Below are positions 7,848-17,381 of a stretch of DNA of 64,000 nucleotides, piece after piece (the first letter of the stretch is position 1; each line of letters begins with the position of its first letter). The stretch is from positions 1 through 64,000 of the forward strand of contig NZ_SSMQ01000019.1 in the NCBI RefSeq assembly GCF_005144585.1. The letters are read 5' to 3'. Under the pieces are notes generated by a model that saw nothing but the letters and a program-made list of their open reading frames with translations, did no database searches and was not told the origin of the DNA. Position numbers and translations under genes: made by a program. Source of the DNA: Polyangium fumosum (lineage in GTDB: Bacteria > Myxococcota_A > Polyangia > Polyangiales > Polyangiaceae).

Positions 7848-10381
7848 GACTCGGACGCCGCTCCTCCGGCGGTCCCGTTCGGCGCCCGCAGCCGGGAGAG
7901 CGCAGACCACAGGCTCGCCACGGTGTCTGCATGTCCCGTGCTCGCATCCCGGATGCGCGCCATCTGCCCGACGACCTGGCCCAGCGCGTCCCGCGTCGCG
8001 AGCGCATCCCGCGCCTGCACGAGCAGCGCTCCCGCGACGGCGCGCGTGCGTCCGCGCAGGTCGACGAAGGTCTTCGCGAGCTTCTCGGCGGCGCCCGTCT
8101 GCTCCGCGGAGGCGCTCGCGATCGTCTGCATCGTCGTCGTCTGCCTCACGGCGGCCGTGGCCAGCATGGCGACCGTCTCCGCTTGCTCGGCCACCGCGCG
8201 CGCGGCTTGCTTCGCGATGCGCCGCACGGCCTCGCCTTCCTTCGCGAGGGCCGCAGCGGCCTTGGTCTGCTCGACCGCCGCGCCCTTCACCGCCGCCGCC
8301 AGCGTGGCGACCTGACGCGAGGCCACGTCGAGCTGCTTGGCCGCGCGCGAACGCTCGGCCACGACGCGCGAGACCTGCCCGGCCTGCTTGCGCGCGTCAT
8401 CCACCGTCCGCGCCACCTCGGTCGCGCCGCCCGCCTGCTCGGCGAGGCCCGTGACCATCCGTTGCGCGGCGCTCGTGACCTCCTGCGCGAGCGCGCCCAC
8501 GCCCGTGAGCGCCCGCGTCTGCTCGTTCATCGCCGTGCTCGTCTGGTGCGTCAGCGAGCGCATTTGCATCGCCGCCTTGGCGAGCTGCGCCGCCCCGGAG
8601 GCCTGCTCGCCCATCGCGCGCGAGACCCTCTCGGCGTTGGCCGTGAGAAGCGTGTTGGCGCGGACGACGTCGCGCAGGCTGCGGGCCTGCTCGCCCGTCG
8701 CTTCCTTGGTCTGCCGTGCCATGCGGCGCATCTCGCCGCTGCCCTGCGCGAGCGCCTGGATGGCGCTGGTCTGCTCGGCGGCCGCGCGGGCGATCGCCTT
8801 GCCCTCGTCGTTCACGCGCGCGGCGATCTGGGCCATCGAGGAGACGGCCTGGACCTGATCGCCGTTCGCCCGCTCGACGTCGCGGACCGACCGGCCGAGC
8901 CCCTCGACCCCTTCGAGGATGGTGCCGAGCGCGCGCTCGGCGTCGGTGGCGAGGCGCGAGCCTTCCTCCGCGTTCTTCACGCTCTCCACGGACGCCGTGA
9001 CCGCCTCGCGCGCCGTGCCCTGCAGGCCCCGGACGATCTTCGCGATGTCGGCGCTCGCCGCGGCCGCGCGATCGGACAAGGCGCGGATCTCCTCGGCGAC
9101 GACGGCGAAGCCCCGCCCGTGCTCGCCGGCGCGGGCGGCCTCGATGCTGGCGTTGAGCGACAGGAGGTTCGTGCGGTCCGCGATCATGTTGATCGTCTGC
9201 ACGATGTCGCCGATCTCCTCGGCGCGGCGGCCCATCTCCTTCATCACGCCCGCGGACTCGACCATCGCCTGGCGGATGCTCCCGAGGCCCGCGATCGACT
9301 TGCCCACCGTGGCGGCGCCTTCGCGCGCGATCACCACGCTCTGGTCGGCCGTCTTCCGCGCATGATCGACGATCTCGACGATCCGCCGCGTCGACGTCTC
9401 GACCTGCGCGGACGCGGCGGTGCTCGTCGCGCCGAGCTGGTTGATCTGCTCGGCGCTTTGCGCCATCACCTGCGCCGAGCGCGCGAGTTGCTCCGCAGCC
9501 GTCGCGTTCGTCTCGACCACCACGGCGTTCCTCTCGGCCGTCACGGCGACCTGCTCCACCGACGCCGCGATCTCGGTGACCATGCTCGTCGTGGAGGCCG
9601 CTGCCTCCTCGAGGGCCTTCGCGTTCTCGGCGACGCTCTTGATGGATCGCGCCATTTGCTCGGCCGTGGCGGACGTCTCCTCGACGGCGGTCGCCATCTC
9701 GGTGGCGTCGCGCGTCACGCGCTCGAGCGCCGTGCCCGCGCTCGTCACGGCCGTGGACATGCCGAGGATCCGCTCGCCGACGCCCTTGGCATCCGCGGAG
9801 AGCCTCCCGATGCCCTTGGCCATCTGCTCGATCGTCGTCGCGACCTCCTCCATCGAAGCCGCGTTCGACTCGCCCCGCTCGGCGAGATCGGCGAGGTCCT
9901 TCGTGTTCGAGACCGCGGTCGCGAGCAGCTCCTCGCTCGCGGTCGCGAGCTCCTCGGCGTTCTGACCGACCCCTTTGATCGAGCGGGCGATCTCTTCGGT
10001 GCCGGCCGCCGTCCCCTCCGCCGAGGCCGCGAGCGCTTCGGTGTCGTTCTTGATCCCGTGGATGCTCGGCGCGAGCTCTTGGAGGCCGCTCGCCGTGGCT
10101 TCGAGGCCCCGGAGCACCTCGCCCGCGTCCTCGCGGATGCGCTGCTGCGCGCGCGCGAGCGTTTGCAGGGTGATGCTCGTCCCCTCGACTTCGTCCGCGA
10201 GCTCCTCCAGGGATGCGCGGAGCTCCTGGCCCGAGGACGCCCGCCCGTCGCTCCCCTCGGCGAGGCGCGACGCGGCCTGCTCGATCGCGTCGGCCTGCGT
10301 GGCCGTCCGGCGCAGGTCCCGCTCGGCCTCCGCAGCTTTCGAGAGCGCCAGATCGATCTCAGCCGTTCCGTTCGTCGCCAT
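7844..10381 (-). CDS. Cytoplasmic methyl-accepting chemotaxis protein
   Basis: An 845-aa, almost entirely alpha-helical, Ala/Glu-rich receptor without any transmembrane segment or recognisable ligand-binding domain. The signalling hairpin tip (about residues 395-440, with [17 protein letters not shown] and [17 protein letters not shown]) sits near the middle. Long heptad-patterned helices of similar length lie on both sides. Glu/Gln-rich patches such as '[11 protein letters not shown]' on both arms are candidate methylation sites. It overlaps the cheW stop by 23 bp and ends in an ATGA overlap with the HEAT gene. The architecture recalls FrzCD-like cytoplasmic receptors of myxobacteria but is much longer. 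It probably signals for a non-flagellar output. Confidence 0.93.
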   Translation of the reverse strand: MATNGTAEIDLALSKAAEAERDLRRTATQADAIEQAASRLAEGSDGRASSGQELRASLEELADEVEGTSITLQTLARAQQRIREDAGEVLRGLEATASGLQELAPSIHGIKNDTEALAASAEGTAAGTEEIARSIKGVGQNAEELATASEELLATAVSNTKDLADLAERGESNAASMEEVATTIEQMAKGIGRLSADAKGVGERILGMSTAVTSAGTALERVTRDATEMATAVEETSATAEQMARSIKSVAENAKALEEAAASTTSMVTEIAASVEQVAVTAERNAVVVETNATAAEQLARSAQVMAQSAEQINQLGATSTAASAQVETSTRRIVEIVDHARKTADQSVVIAREGAATVGKSIAGLGSIRQAMVESAGVMKEMGRRAEEIGDIVQTINMIADRTNLLSLNASIEAARAGEHGRGFAVVAEEIRALSDRAAAASADIAKIVRGLQGTAREAVTASVESVKNAEEGSRLATDAERALGTILEGVEGLGRSVRDVERANGDQVQAVSSMAQIAARVNDEGKAIARAAAEQTSAIQALAQGSGEMRRMARQTKEATGEQARSLRDVVRANTLLTANAERVSRAMGEQASGAAQLAKAAMQMRSLTHQTSTAMNEQTRALTGVGALAQEVTSAAQRMVTGLAEQAGGATEVARTVDDARKQAGQVSRVVAERSRAAKQLDVASRQVATLAAAVKGAAVEQTKAAAALAKEGEAVRRIAKQAARAVAEQAETVAMLATAAVRQTTTMQTIASASAEQTGAAEKLAKTFVDLRGRTRAVAGALLVQARDALATRDALGQVVGQMARIRDASTGHADTVASLWSALSRLRAPNGTAGGAASES

Positions 10382-10823
10382 AAATGCCTTCCTGCCCGAT
10401 GATTTTTTCGAAATTGACCAGCATCACGAGGCGCTTCTCGCCTGGCCCGCGCTCGACGTGGGCCACGCTCCTCACGAAACCGGCGCCGTCGCCCCCCATC
10501 CACGCCGGCGGCGCTTGCAGCCCCTCCGGCGGGATCCTCATGATCTCCCGCGCGCTGTCGACGAGCAGCCCCACCGTGCGCTCGCCGCTCTGGACCACGA
10601 TGACCCGTGAATCCAGGGTCGGTTCGATGCTCGAAAGCCCGAAGCGCCGTCGCACGTCGATGACCGGCACCACGCGGCCCCGGATGTGGATCAGCCCCGC
10701 GACGTAGGGCGGCGTCCCCGGCACCTTCGTCGCGCCGCCGAACGACTCCATCTGGAGCACGTCCGCGGCCTGGAGGACGTATTCTCCGTCGTCGACTTTG
10801 AAGACCACGTAGAGCTCGCTCAT
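10359..10823 (-). CDS. cheW: Chemotaxis coupling protein CheW
   Basis: A 154-aa single CheW domain that couples the receptor to CheA. Typical elements are the early strand ([18 protein letters not shown]), the [28 protein letters not shown] core (about 35-61) and the [12 protein letters not shown] strand (about 84-95). The ATG at 10823 overlaps the cheA stop as ATGA; this start was chosen over longer upstream readings because it begins the domain directly. Its 3' end overlaps the receptor start by 23 bp. Length is normal for CheW. Confidence 0.95.
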   Translation of the reverse strand: MSELYVVFKVDDGEYVLQAADVLQMESFGGATKVPGTPPYVAGLIHIRGRVVPVIDVRRRFGLSSIEPTLDSRVIVVQSGERTVGLLVDSAREIMRIPPEGLQAPPAWMGGDGAGFVRSVAHVERGPGEKRLVMLVNFEKIIGQEGIYGDERNG

Positions 10824-12829
10824 ACGGGCACCTCCGTGCGGTTCTGGGAAAGCGCCCCGCTCAGCGCAACCAGGTCGAGGACCAGCGTCGGCCGGCCGTC
10901 GCCGAGATCGGTCGAGCCGGAGACGCCGGTCACCTTCACGAGGGGATCCTCGAGCGGCCGGATGACGACCTCCTGCTGCCCGACCATCCGCTGGATCCCG
11001 AACGCCAGGGCCGCCCCGTTGCGCCGCACGACGAGCGCCTTCGGCTCCTCTCGGGACGCGAGCGAAAAGACGGACGCGAGGTTCACGAGCGGCACGATCT
11101 CGCCGCGCCGCTCCATGAACCTCACCTCGCCGAACCGTGTATGCCGCGAAGGCCCGCGCACGAGCGCCTCCGGCACGACCTCGACGACCTCCTCGATCGC
11201 CGCGACGGGCGCCACGAAGGTCTGTTCGCCGCAGACGAAGGAGAAGGCGTCGACGATGGTGATCGTGAGGGGAATGCAGAGCGTGAACGTCGTCCCCGCG
11301 CCGGGCGTGGTCCCGAGCGACAGCTCGCCGCCGAGCTCGACCACGGCGCGCTTCACGATGTCCATCCCGAGCCCGCGTCCGCTCGTCTTCGTCGCGTGGT
11401 CGAGCGTCGTCAGCCCGGGGAGGGTGATCAGATCGAGCAACCCCGCGTCGTCCGCGGGCACCGGGCGCGAAGCCCGGTGTGCGACGGCCTCGCGGTCGAT
11501 GCCGCGCCCGTCGTCGCTGATGCCGAGCTCGAGCTGGTTCGTGGAGCGCTCGAAGCACGTCACCCGCACGAGCCCCTCTTCCGGCTTGCCGAGGCGCCGC
11601 CGCTCGGCCGGCGACTCGATCGCGTGGTCGACCGCGTTGCGGATGAGGTGCACGATCGCCGGAAAGACCCGATCCGCCACGGCCTTGTCGAGCTCGGCCT
11701 TGCCGGCGTCGATCACGACGCGGACCGGCTTCTTCGTGGCGCGGCTCAGGCCTCGCACGATGAGCGGCACGCGGTCGAGCAGCTCGGCCACGGGCACCAT
11801 CCGGGCCCGCATGATCGCGCCGCGCAGATCCCGCACCTGCCGGCCGTAGCCCTTCACGATCTCGCCGAGCTCGCCCACGTTCACGCCTTGCGCGGCGAGC
11901 GCGTCCACGGCGCGCGCCAGGCGGAAGCGGGTGATCACGAGCGCCGAGAGCCGCTCGAGCGCGTCGTCGAGGCGCGCCACCTCGACACGCACGATCCCGC
12001 GCTTTCGCCCCTCGCCGACGTCCTCCTCGGCGGCCTCGGGCTCGGCGAGCGGATCGGCCCCGTCGACGCGCCGCGTGTGCAGCACCTGGACGTGCTCCGG
12101 CTGGGTCGCGGCTGCGGCCGCGAGCGCCTCGTTGGTCGCGTCCGTGAGCACGAGGAGGGCGAAGGCGAGCCCCCCGGGCGCCGTGTCGCTCGCGGGGATC
12201 GAGAGCGGCACGACCTTCACGATCTCCGCGAAGGCGCCGATGCGCTCGCGCACGCTCGTGATGGTCGTCCCCTCGGCCGCGCGGGCAGGCGACGGCACGA
12301 AATCGACCCGCAGCGCGCGGCGCCCGCTCTCCGCGCCCTGGAGGAGCTGGGCTTTTTCCGTGGCCGAGAGCTTGGCGGAGAGGCCGGCGTCGAGGACCAG
12401 CTCGACCGTGGCGGGCGACGCGTCCTGCGTGATTTCCAGCGCCGCGAGCGCGTCGAGGAGCTGCGGGGGCGCAGGCGCCACGGGCGCGCTCGTCGACAAC
12501 GCGCGCACCCGCTCGCCAATGGCGCGCAGCCCCGCGAGCAGGGCCTCGAAGGCATTCGTCGAGAGCGCTCCGGCCGCTCGATCGGCCTTTCGCAGGACCG
12601 TCTCCATGGCGTGGGCGACGTCCACGATGGGCTCGATCCCCACCATTGCCGAGAGCCCCTTGATGGTGTGGAGCGAGCGAAAAAGCTCGCGCACGGCCCG
12701 CGGGTTGTTCTCGCCTTTGCGCAAGGAGGTTTCGACGGCGAGCAGGTTCGTCGTCGAGGCCGAGAGGTGCTCCTCGGCTTCGACCAGAAACCCGGCCAAA
12801 AATTCGCTCGCGTCGAACGCGTTACCCAT
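10820..12829 (-). CDS. cheA: Chemotaxis histidine kinase CheA
   Basis: A 669-aa CheA. The N-terminal Hpt domain carries the phosphorylated His54 (RSLHTIKGLSAMVG). A middle region of about 180 residues contains P2-like sequence. It is followed by the dimerisation helices, the ATP-binding domain (N box HLIRNAVDHAIE, G boxes DDGRGID and GRGLGMDIVK) and a C-terminal CheW-like regulatory domain ending in LDLVALSG. No receiver domain is fused, in contrast to FrzE; the receiver is the separate cheY 8 bp upstream. It phosphorylates CheY and CheB under receptor control. Confidence 0.95.
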   Translation of the reverse strand: MGNAFDASEFLAGFLVEAEEHLSASTTNLLAVETSLRKGENNPRAVRELFRSLHTIKGLSAMVGIEPIVDVAHAMETVLRKADRAAGALSTNAFEALLAGLRAIGERVRALSTSAPVAPAPPQLLDALAALEITQDASPATVELVLDAGLSAKLSATEKAQLLQGAESGRRALRVDFVPSPARAAEGTTITSVRERIGAFAEIVKVVPLSIPASDTAPGGLAFALLVLTDATNEALAAAAATQPEHVQVLHTRRVDGADPLAEPEAAEEDVGEGRKRGIVRVEVARLDDALERLSALVITRFRLARAVDALAAQGVNVGELGEIVKGYGRQVRDLRGAIMRARMVPVAELLDRVPLIVRGLSRATKKPVRVVIDAGKAELDKAVADRVFPAIVHLIRNAVDHAIESPAERRRLGKPEEGLVRVTCFERSTNQLELGISDDGRGIDREAVAHRASRPVPADDAGLLDLITLPGLTTLDHATKTSGRGLGMDIVKRAVVELGGELSLGTTPGAGTTFTLCIPLTITIVDAFSFVCGEQTFVAPVAAIEEVVEVVPEALVRGPSRHTRFGEVRFMERRGEIVPLVNLASVFSLASREEPKALVVRRNGAALAFGIQRMVGQQEVVIRPLEDPLVKVTGVSGSTDLGDGRPTLVLDLVALSGALSQNRTEVPV

Positions 12830-12837
12830 GGAACGCG

Positions 12838-13227
12838 TTACTCATGGAATCCCGCCGCATCCAGGCGCAGCATCGACTGCACGTTCGCCAGGATTGCATC
12901 GGGCGTGAAAGGTTTCGTCATGAACTGGGAGGCGCCTGCGGCGAGGGCGCGCACGCGTGATCCTTCGTCGCCTCGTGTGGTCACCACGAGGACGGGCAGG
13001 CGTTGCAGCTTGTCCTGACCGCGGATGAACTCGATGACCTCGAAACCGCCGATGTCGGGCATGTTGAGGTCGAGCACGACGAGATCGAAGGCCTTGAGCG
13101 CGAGCTTTTCGATGGCCTCGAGACCACTCGCGGCGTGGGTGAACGTGAAGTCCTCTCCCACGCGAAGGCACGCGACGATCATTTCGCGCATCACTTTGCT
13201 GTCATCGACAACGAGAATTTCCGTCAC
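12838..13227 (-). CDS. cheY: CheY-like single-domain response regulator
   Basis: A 129-aa stand-alone receiver domain. The acidic pair is Asp8/Asp9, the phospho-acceptor is Asp53 (LVVLDLNMPDIGGF), the switch Thr is at 83-84 and the conserved Lys is at 105 (MTKPF). There is no output domain. It is the first gene of the leftward chemosensory operon, starts with GTG behind a GGGGG purine run, and lies 15 nt downstream of the predicted transcription start region. It probably carries the signal from CheA to the unknown output. Confidence 0.92.
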   Translation of the reverse strand: MTEILVVDDSKVMREMIVACLRVGEDFTFTHAASGLEAIEKLALKAFDLVVLDLNMPDIGGFEVIEFIRGQDKLQRLPVLVVTTRGDEGSRVRALAAGASQFMTKPFTPDAILANVQSMLRLDAAGFHE

Positions 13228-13248
13228 GCGACCCCCTGAGGACCCGGT

Positions 13249-13277
13249 CCATTACCTCCCTCGTCCGAGCCCGTCAA
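13249..13277 (-). promoter_or_regulatory. Predicted promoter of the chemosensory operon
   Basis: On the minus strand TTGACG (13277-13272) and TAATGG (13254-13249) are separated by exactly 17 bp, a good housekeeping-sigma arrangement. The expected transcription start falls near 13242, about 15 nt upstream of the cheY GTG. No other equally good pair was seen in this divergent spacer on this strand. Confidence 0.5.
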
Positions 13278-13383
13278 GCACGCTCATGCACAATGAACGA
13301 CAGCTTTTTGCTGCCCTTCCACAATCGTGGCGCATTGCCGCGTGCGCGTGTTCGCCTTGGTGCAGAATTCGGCCGCTGCACAT

Positions 13384-13412
13384 TTGACAGGGGGGTGACC
13401 GCAGTGTAGCGA
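13384..13412 (+). promoter_or_regulatory. Candidate promoter of the REC-PAS-kinase gene
   Basis: TTGACA (13384-13389) and TAGCGA (13407-13412) are 17 bp apart. The transcription start would fall around 13419, between the ATG at 13416 and a second in-frame ATG at 13422. If this promoter is real, the transcript would be leaderless and the second ATG would be used. Confidence 0.35.
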
Positions 13413-13415
13413 ACG

Positions 13416-14885
13416 ATGACCATGCCTGCTGCAAGCTGCGCTCTCCAGAAAGGTGTTGTCTGGATTGTCGATGACTCCGCGCTGGACGCCGAGCGCGCTC
13501 GGCGTGCCCTGGAAAATCATTACGCGGTTCAGGTTTTTCCTGATGGGACGGCCGTCCTGGAGGCCCTGGGGAGCCATCCAGCGCCGGACGTGCTCGTGCT
13601 CGATTGGGTGATGCCCGGTGTCTCCGGCATCGAGGTGTGTCGATTCGTTCGTTCGAATGGTGCGCACGCTCGCATAGGCATTCTCCTGCTGACGGTCCGA
13701 CAGCAGACCGAGCAGGTGGTCGAGGGGCTCTCGGCCGGCGCCAACGATTACTTGTCGAAGCCGTACGCGACGAACGAGCTCGGGGCCCGGGTCGATGCGC
13801 TCGTGCGCTCGATAACCTTGCTCGACCGCGCCGAGAAAGCGGAGGCGACCGTACGCCATTTGCTGGCGAACGTTCCGGACGCGCTGCTCGTCCTGGGGGA
13901 GGGGCGGCGGATCACGTATGCCAATCCGGAGGCGCAGAAGGCGCTCGGTCGATGGGCGCCGGCGCGGCTCCTCGGCCAGTCGATCTGCGAGCTCTTGCCG
14001 CAGCTTTCTGCCGAGCTCTTCGCGGCCGCCACGGGCGTGGAGGCATTCGCGCTGCCGGACATCACCATCGACAATGAGGTCTACGCGCCCACGGTCCGCG
14101 TGTTTCCTGTCGACCTCGGCGGGGGCTCGACGATCCTGGCGCTGCGCAACGTCACCGCCCGGCGGATGGCCGAGGTGCGGCGGCTGGATTTTTATTCGAT
14201 CATCGCGCACGACCTGCGCTCGCCGCTCAGCGCGATGCTGATGCGCTCCGAGCTCATCCTGCTGGGCAAACACGGGCCCCTGCCGCGCGAGGCCGTCGTC
14301 GATCTGCACAAGATGCAGGGCTCGATCCGGATGCTCGTGGGCATGATCAACGATTTCCTCGACCTCGCGAGCATCGAGGGAGGGCATTTCAAGCTCATCA
14401 AGGAAGAGATCGACCTCGTGTCGCTCGTCGACGGCGTGGCCGACGTCCTGCGCCCGCTGCTCGTCTCGGGCGAGCTCTCGTTCGAGATGCGTGCCCTGCC
14501 GCGGCCCACGGTGCTGGCCGATCGCCGGCGGCTCGGGCAGGTCGTCGCCAACCTCCTTTCGAATGCCATCAAGTTCACCCCGCGCGGCGGCAAGATCACG
14601 GCCACGCTCGCGGAGACGGAGACGTACATCGAGGCGGTCGTCGAGGATACCGGCAGCGGCATCTCGCCGCATGAAATCCCGAAGCTGTTTCAGCGTTATG
14701 CACGGGCAAACAGCGGGATGGCGGGCACGGGCCTCGGGCTCATGATCGTCCGCGAAGTGGTGGAGGCCCACGGCGGCACCGTCGGCGTCAACAGCGTCGT
14801 CGGCTGCGGGAGCCGATTCTGGTTCCGCCTGCCGAAGATCGGCGGGCATGGCCATCCCTCCGCGCACGCGTCGCCCGCCGGCTGA
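13416..14885 (+). CDS. Hybrid protein: receiver - PAS - histidine kinase
   Basis: A 489-aa soluble sensor kinase. Residues 12-130 are a receiver domain with Asp63 (VLVLDWVMPG) and Lys115. A coiled segment leads to a PAS domain (about 140-255). A HisKA domain follows with phospho-His265 (SIIAHDLRSPLSAML), then a HATPase domain with N box (NLLSNAIKF), DTGSGI and GTGLGLMIV. An N-terminal receiver suggests it is itself a target of another kinase, possibly the adjacent CheA. It is transcribed divergently from cheY across 188 bp. The start is ATG 13416 or 13422; no Shine-Dalgarno sequence is close. Confidence 0.93.
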   Translation: MTMPAASCALQKGVVWIVDDSALDAERARRALENHYAVQVFPDGTAVLEALGSHPAPDVLVLDWVMPGVSGIEVCRFVRSNGAHARIGILLLTVRQQTEQVVEGLSAGANDYLSKPYATNELGARVDALVRSITLLDRAEKAEATVRHLLANVPDALLVLGEGRRITYANPEAQKALGRWAPARLLGQSICELLPQLSAELFAAATGVEAFALPDITIDNEVYAPTVRVFPVDLGGGSTILALRNVTARRMAEVRRLDFYSIIAHDLRSPLSAMLMRSELILLGKHGPLPREAVVDLHKMQGSIRMLVGMINDFLDLASIEGGHFKLIKEEIDLVSLVDGVADVLRPLLVSGELSFEMRALPRPTVLADRRRLGQVVANLLSNAIKFTPRGGKITATLAETETYIEAVVEDTGSGISPHEIPKLFQRYARANSGMAGTGLGLMIVREVVEAHGGTVGVNSVVGCGSRFWFRLPKIGGHGHPSAHASPAG

Positions 14886-15041
14886 CGTTTTACGAGGCGT
14901 CTCCCTGCCGTTCCTTTCGTCGTCCCCTCGGCCGCGTCGGCTGCGGCCGCGTCCACGCCCACAATTCCTCCTTGACACCGCTTCCGCTTCTATGGCACCG
15001 TGCCCTTGCGTACGGTTTTGTCCAAACAGGAGGGATTCTTC

Positions 15042-15722
15042 ATGGGAGAGGTCATTGCCGCGACGGCGAGCATCGATCGCATCGACGGGGATGTTCATAC
15101 GGCGTACGAGATCGCCGTTGCGCGTGGGGGCGAGGTGGCCGAGGCGGCCTTCTTCCGGCTGCACCCGGGCGTCACGGCGATCGATGACGCGAAGGCGATC
15201 CACGAGGCCGCGAAGAAGGCCGAGTCCCTCGCGTGGGCGTCCGTGGCCGGCATCGATCACGACGCGGATGGCCTCATTGGCAACGTCCGCGACGAGATGT
15301 GGAATGCCCTCGGCCGGCCCAAGCAAAGCTCGCACATGGACGCGGTCTTTCCCGAGGGGATTGGCACGTATACCGCGGGCGACCCGCTCGGGCAGCCTTT
15401 GCTCATGCAGGTCCTCCGCGCCCGCATCATCGCCGCCGACGCGCCGCAATGGCCCGAGGCCAAGCGGACTGCCTGGGCCGCGGCCATCGAGGCGAAGCGC
15501 GAGGCGTACGAGGCCGCTGTGAAGTCGTATCGACCCATCGAGGCGGCCCTCGTCGTCGCCGAGGCCGGGTATCGCGCCGCCGTGCGGGGCGCGCACGCGC
15601 GCCTCAAGAACTTCAAGCGCGACCTGAAGAACCTCGGCCTCACCGAGGCGCAGATCCACGAGATCATCCCCGACGCGAGCGCCGGCAAGAAGCGCGGCGG
15701 CACCGGAACGGGCGAAAAATAA
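15042..15722 (+). CDS. Hypothetical helical protein
   Basis: A 226-aa protein without signal peptide or membrane segments. The start at 15042 (MGEVIAAT) is fixed by a good ribosome-binding site (AGGAGG about 8 nt upstream). The middle (about residues 120-190) is rich in Ala, Glu, Lys and Arg with heptad-like spacing, as in a helical bundle or coiled coil, and the tail is Gly/Lys-rich. I do not recognise the family. It stands alone between the kinase gene and a long spacer. A TTGACA lies at 14972 but no convincing -10 follows at normal spacing. Confidence 0.7.
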   Translation: MGEVIAATASIDRIDGDVHTAYEIAVARGGEVAEAAFFRLHPGVTAIDDAKAIHEAAKKAESLAWASVAGIDHDADGLIGNVRDEMWNALGRPKQSSHMDAVFPEGIGTYTAGDPLGQPLLMQVLRARIIAADAPQWPEAKRTAWAAAIEAKREAYEAAVKSYRPIEAALVVAEAGYRAAVRGAHARLKNFKRDLKNLGLTEAQIHEIIPDASAGKKRGGTGTGEK

Positions 15723-16280
15723 GGCGTTCGACCCACCGCCGGCCGAACTCGGACGTCCGATCTCGCCTTCGACCCTTCCTCGCCGAACCAACGTTTCCCT
15801 GCATCGCCCCACGACGCGTCGTTCGCGCGGGAGACCTCCCCTGAATCCGCCGCGGGAGGGTCGTCCGCGGACCAACGGGCCCGAGAATCGGCGAAGGCCG
15901 GTCCGCGGCGCGCCGAGGAGGGGCGCGGTCCGGCAAGGAGGGGACGTGGCGCCGTGGGGCGTTCCGTTGTTTCGTGAGGGAAGGGTCGATCGACAAAAAA
16001 CGGGGCCATTTTTTCGGCGAGGAAGGGTCGGCGGCGGGTTCGACCTTTCGGGATCGGCGCGCAGCGGGTCGTGAGGTGGTTCGGTAGAAGCTTGCCTCCG
16101 GCTCCATGCTTTGGGTGGCCTGGCTCGCATGTGTTGCTGTGAGCGGCTCTTCCTCCTCGTGTTGCTCCTCGTCCTGTGCGTGCCGTTTACCGCCCGCGCG
16201 GAGATCCGCGATGACTTGTCTCGCTCGTTTTGCCTTGTCGTCCCGTCGCTCGACGTGAGATTCGATCCTCCGTGCAAGCC
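15723..16280. other. Long spacer without a recognisable gene
   Basis: These 558 bp hold no open frame with convincing protein character on either strand. The long leftward frame here is an Arg/Pro/Ser-rich shadow. The segment has purine-rich blocks (several GAAGGGTCG and GGCGAGGA motifs), short A runs near 15994-15999, and the inverted repeat listed separately. Confidence 0.55.
15770..16030. repeat. Segment bounded by perfect 18-bp inverted repeats (MITE-like)
   Basis: CGACCCTTCCTCGCCGAA at 15770-15787 is the exact reverse complement of TTCGGCGAGGAAGGGTCG at 16013-16030. The arms enclose 225 bp without coding capacity, 261 bp in total. The length and terminal inverted repeats fit a miniature non-autonomous element, but no target-site duplication is obvious and no second copy is in the window. 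A shorter GAAGGGTCG copy lies inside, near 15980. Confidence 0.4.
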
Positions 16281-17321
16281 ATGACGAGACGCCGCTCGGC
16301 CATGCTGGGCGTGCTGGTGGTGGGCTTCGGTGGGGCAGGAATGACGGGCGCGTGCGGGTCGAGCGAGCCGCGCGAGGCAGAGTCGCTACGTGCGGAGGTT
16401 GATCCACCGGATCCGCTCGCCGAAGCTCCGTTGGCCATTCAGGCGAAGCCCCCTCTGGGCGAGCGACCTCCGAGGTTTCCTCCCGGAGAACCCATCGAAT
16501 GTTTCGATGTCATGGCTCCTATGCCGTGCAAGCGTTACCGCATCCCGCTCCTCGGAAATCCTCACGAGAACGTGGCCCTGCGGAACAAGTACAAGGCTGC
16601 GTTCGGGGGCGCTTGTTACACGTCCGCGGGACCCACACCCACGTTCGATTGCTTTTACAAGCCCTCGCAGATGACGCCGAAGGGGAAAGCGTGCACGGAT
16701 GCCCAGAAGATCCCCGAGGTCTTCGGAGCGGCGCCGTATGACAAGGGCTACGAGTGCCAGGAAGTCCAGGGCACGAAGGATTGGTGGCTCCAGGTCGGTC
16801 CGGATCCCGCGATCAAGATCGACATCTACTACCTGGACGCGCCCCTGGAGACGTCGCTCATCGATGTCAACGGTGTCCCGACGGCGATCAACGGCCCGTA
16901 TCGCAATTTGCCCGAGCCGTCAAAGGTCATACCGGGGAAAGACTTCCACTGCTACCACATCGACGGCGTCAAGCAGAAAGAGCGGCTCCTCCAGGTCAAC
17001 CGCGACGCGCACAAGGGCGACGCGGGCGAGGGCGAGATTCACTCCGATCTCGCGGGCTTCGAGTATGAGTGTGATGGACCCGGCAAGCTCCAATGCATAG
17101 AACCGCTCGTCCTCCAAGAGCCATCTCAAGGATATGACAAGAATCGCGCGGAGGTGCACCACGTTGTGCGCGCGAGGGACCTGCGCGGTTGCGACTGGGG
17201 CACGAACTCGAACAAGAACGCGGTGGTCATCTCGGCGAAGCTCAACAATTATCTAAAGAACAAGTACCCGACGAAGGAGGAGGTGGATTGGGTCAACGCC
17301 GTTCCGCCGTACACGCCGTGA
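16281..17321 (+). CDS. Cys-rich lipoprotein with HNH-like C-terminal motif, function unknown
   Basis: A 346-aa exported protein. The basic N-terminus, hydrophobic core and lipobox-like TGAC (Cys at about 25) indicate lipidation. A Pro-rich linker follows to about residue 75. The body has many cysteines in pairs (for example around MPCKRY and TFDCFY), suggesting disulphides outside the cytoplasm. The last 60 residues contain 'AEVHHVVRARDLRGCDWG', then a conserved-looking 'NSNKNAVVISAKLN'. The HH...N...N spacing recalls HNH/AHH-type nuclease folds, though the match is weak. The ATG at 16281 is preferred because it begins the signal peptide. It stands alone; the spacer upstream is long. Confidence 0.7.
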   Translation: MTRRRSAMLGVLVVGFGGAGMTGACGSSEPREAESLRAEVDPPDPLAEAPLAIQAKPPLGERPPRFPPGEPIECFDVMAPMPCKRYRIPLLGNPHENVALRNKYKAAFGGACYTSAGPTPTFDCFYKPSQMTPKGKACTDAQKIPEVFGAAPYDKGYECQEVQGTKDWWLQVGPDPAIKIDIYYLDAPLETSLIDVNGVPTAINGPYRNLPEPSKVIPGKDFHCYHIDGVKQKERLLQVNRDAHKGDAGEGEIHSDLAGFEYECDGPGKLQCIEPLVLQEPSQGYDKNRAEVHHVVRARDLRGCDWGTNSNKNAVVISAKLNNYLKNKYPTKEEVDWVNAVPPYTP

Positions 17322-17346
17322 CGCGGCCGGACCCAGGCGGCGCGTG

Positions 17347-17375
17347 TTGACGCCAAGACCAACGTGGTCTAGGCG
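17347..17375 (+). promoter_or_regulatory. Predicted promoter with a dyad in the spacer
   Basis: TTGACG (17347-17352) and TAGGCG (17370-17375) are 17 bp apart. The transcription start would fall at about 17382, which is the A of the ATG, so the mRNA would be leaderless. The spacer holds a perfect dyad AGACCA-ACG-TGGTCT (17356-17370), a plausible operator. Confidence 0.45.
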
Positions 17376-17381
17376 AGGCCG

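Noticed and set aside
5574-8315. Rightward open frame of 913 codons
   Set aside because: Antisense to the HEAT-repeat and receptor genes, whose motifs and ATGA overlaps are clear; the translation is Arg-rich and without motifs.
7931-10402. Rightward open frame of 823 codons
   Set aside because: Antisense to the receptor gene; an Arg/Leu/His/Asp-rich shadow of its helical repeats.
13284-16277. Leftward open frame of 997 codons
   Set aside because: Antisense to the REC-PAS-kinase and the 226-aa gene, both with clear coding evidence; no motif of its own.
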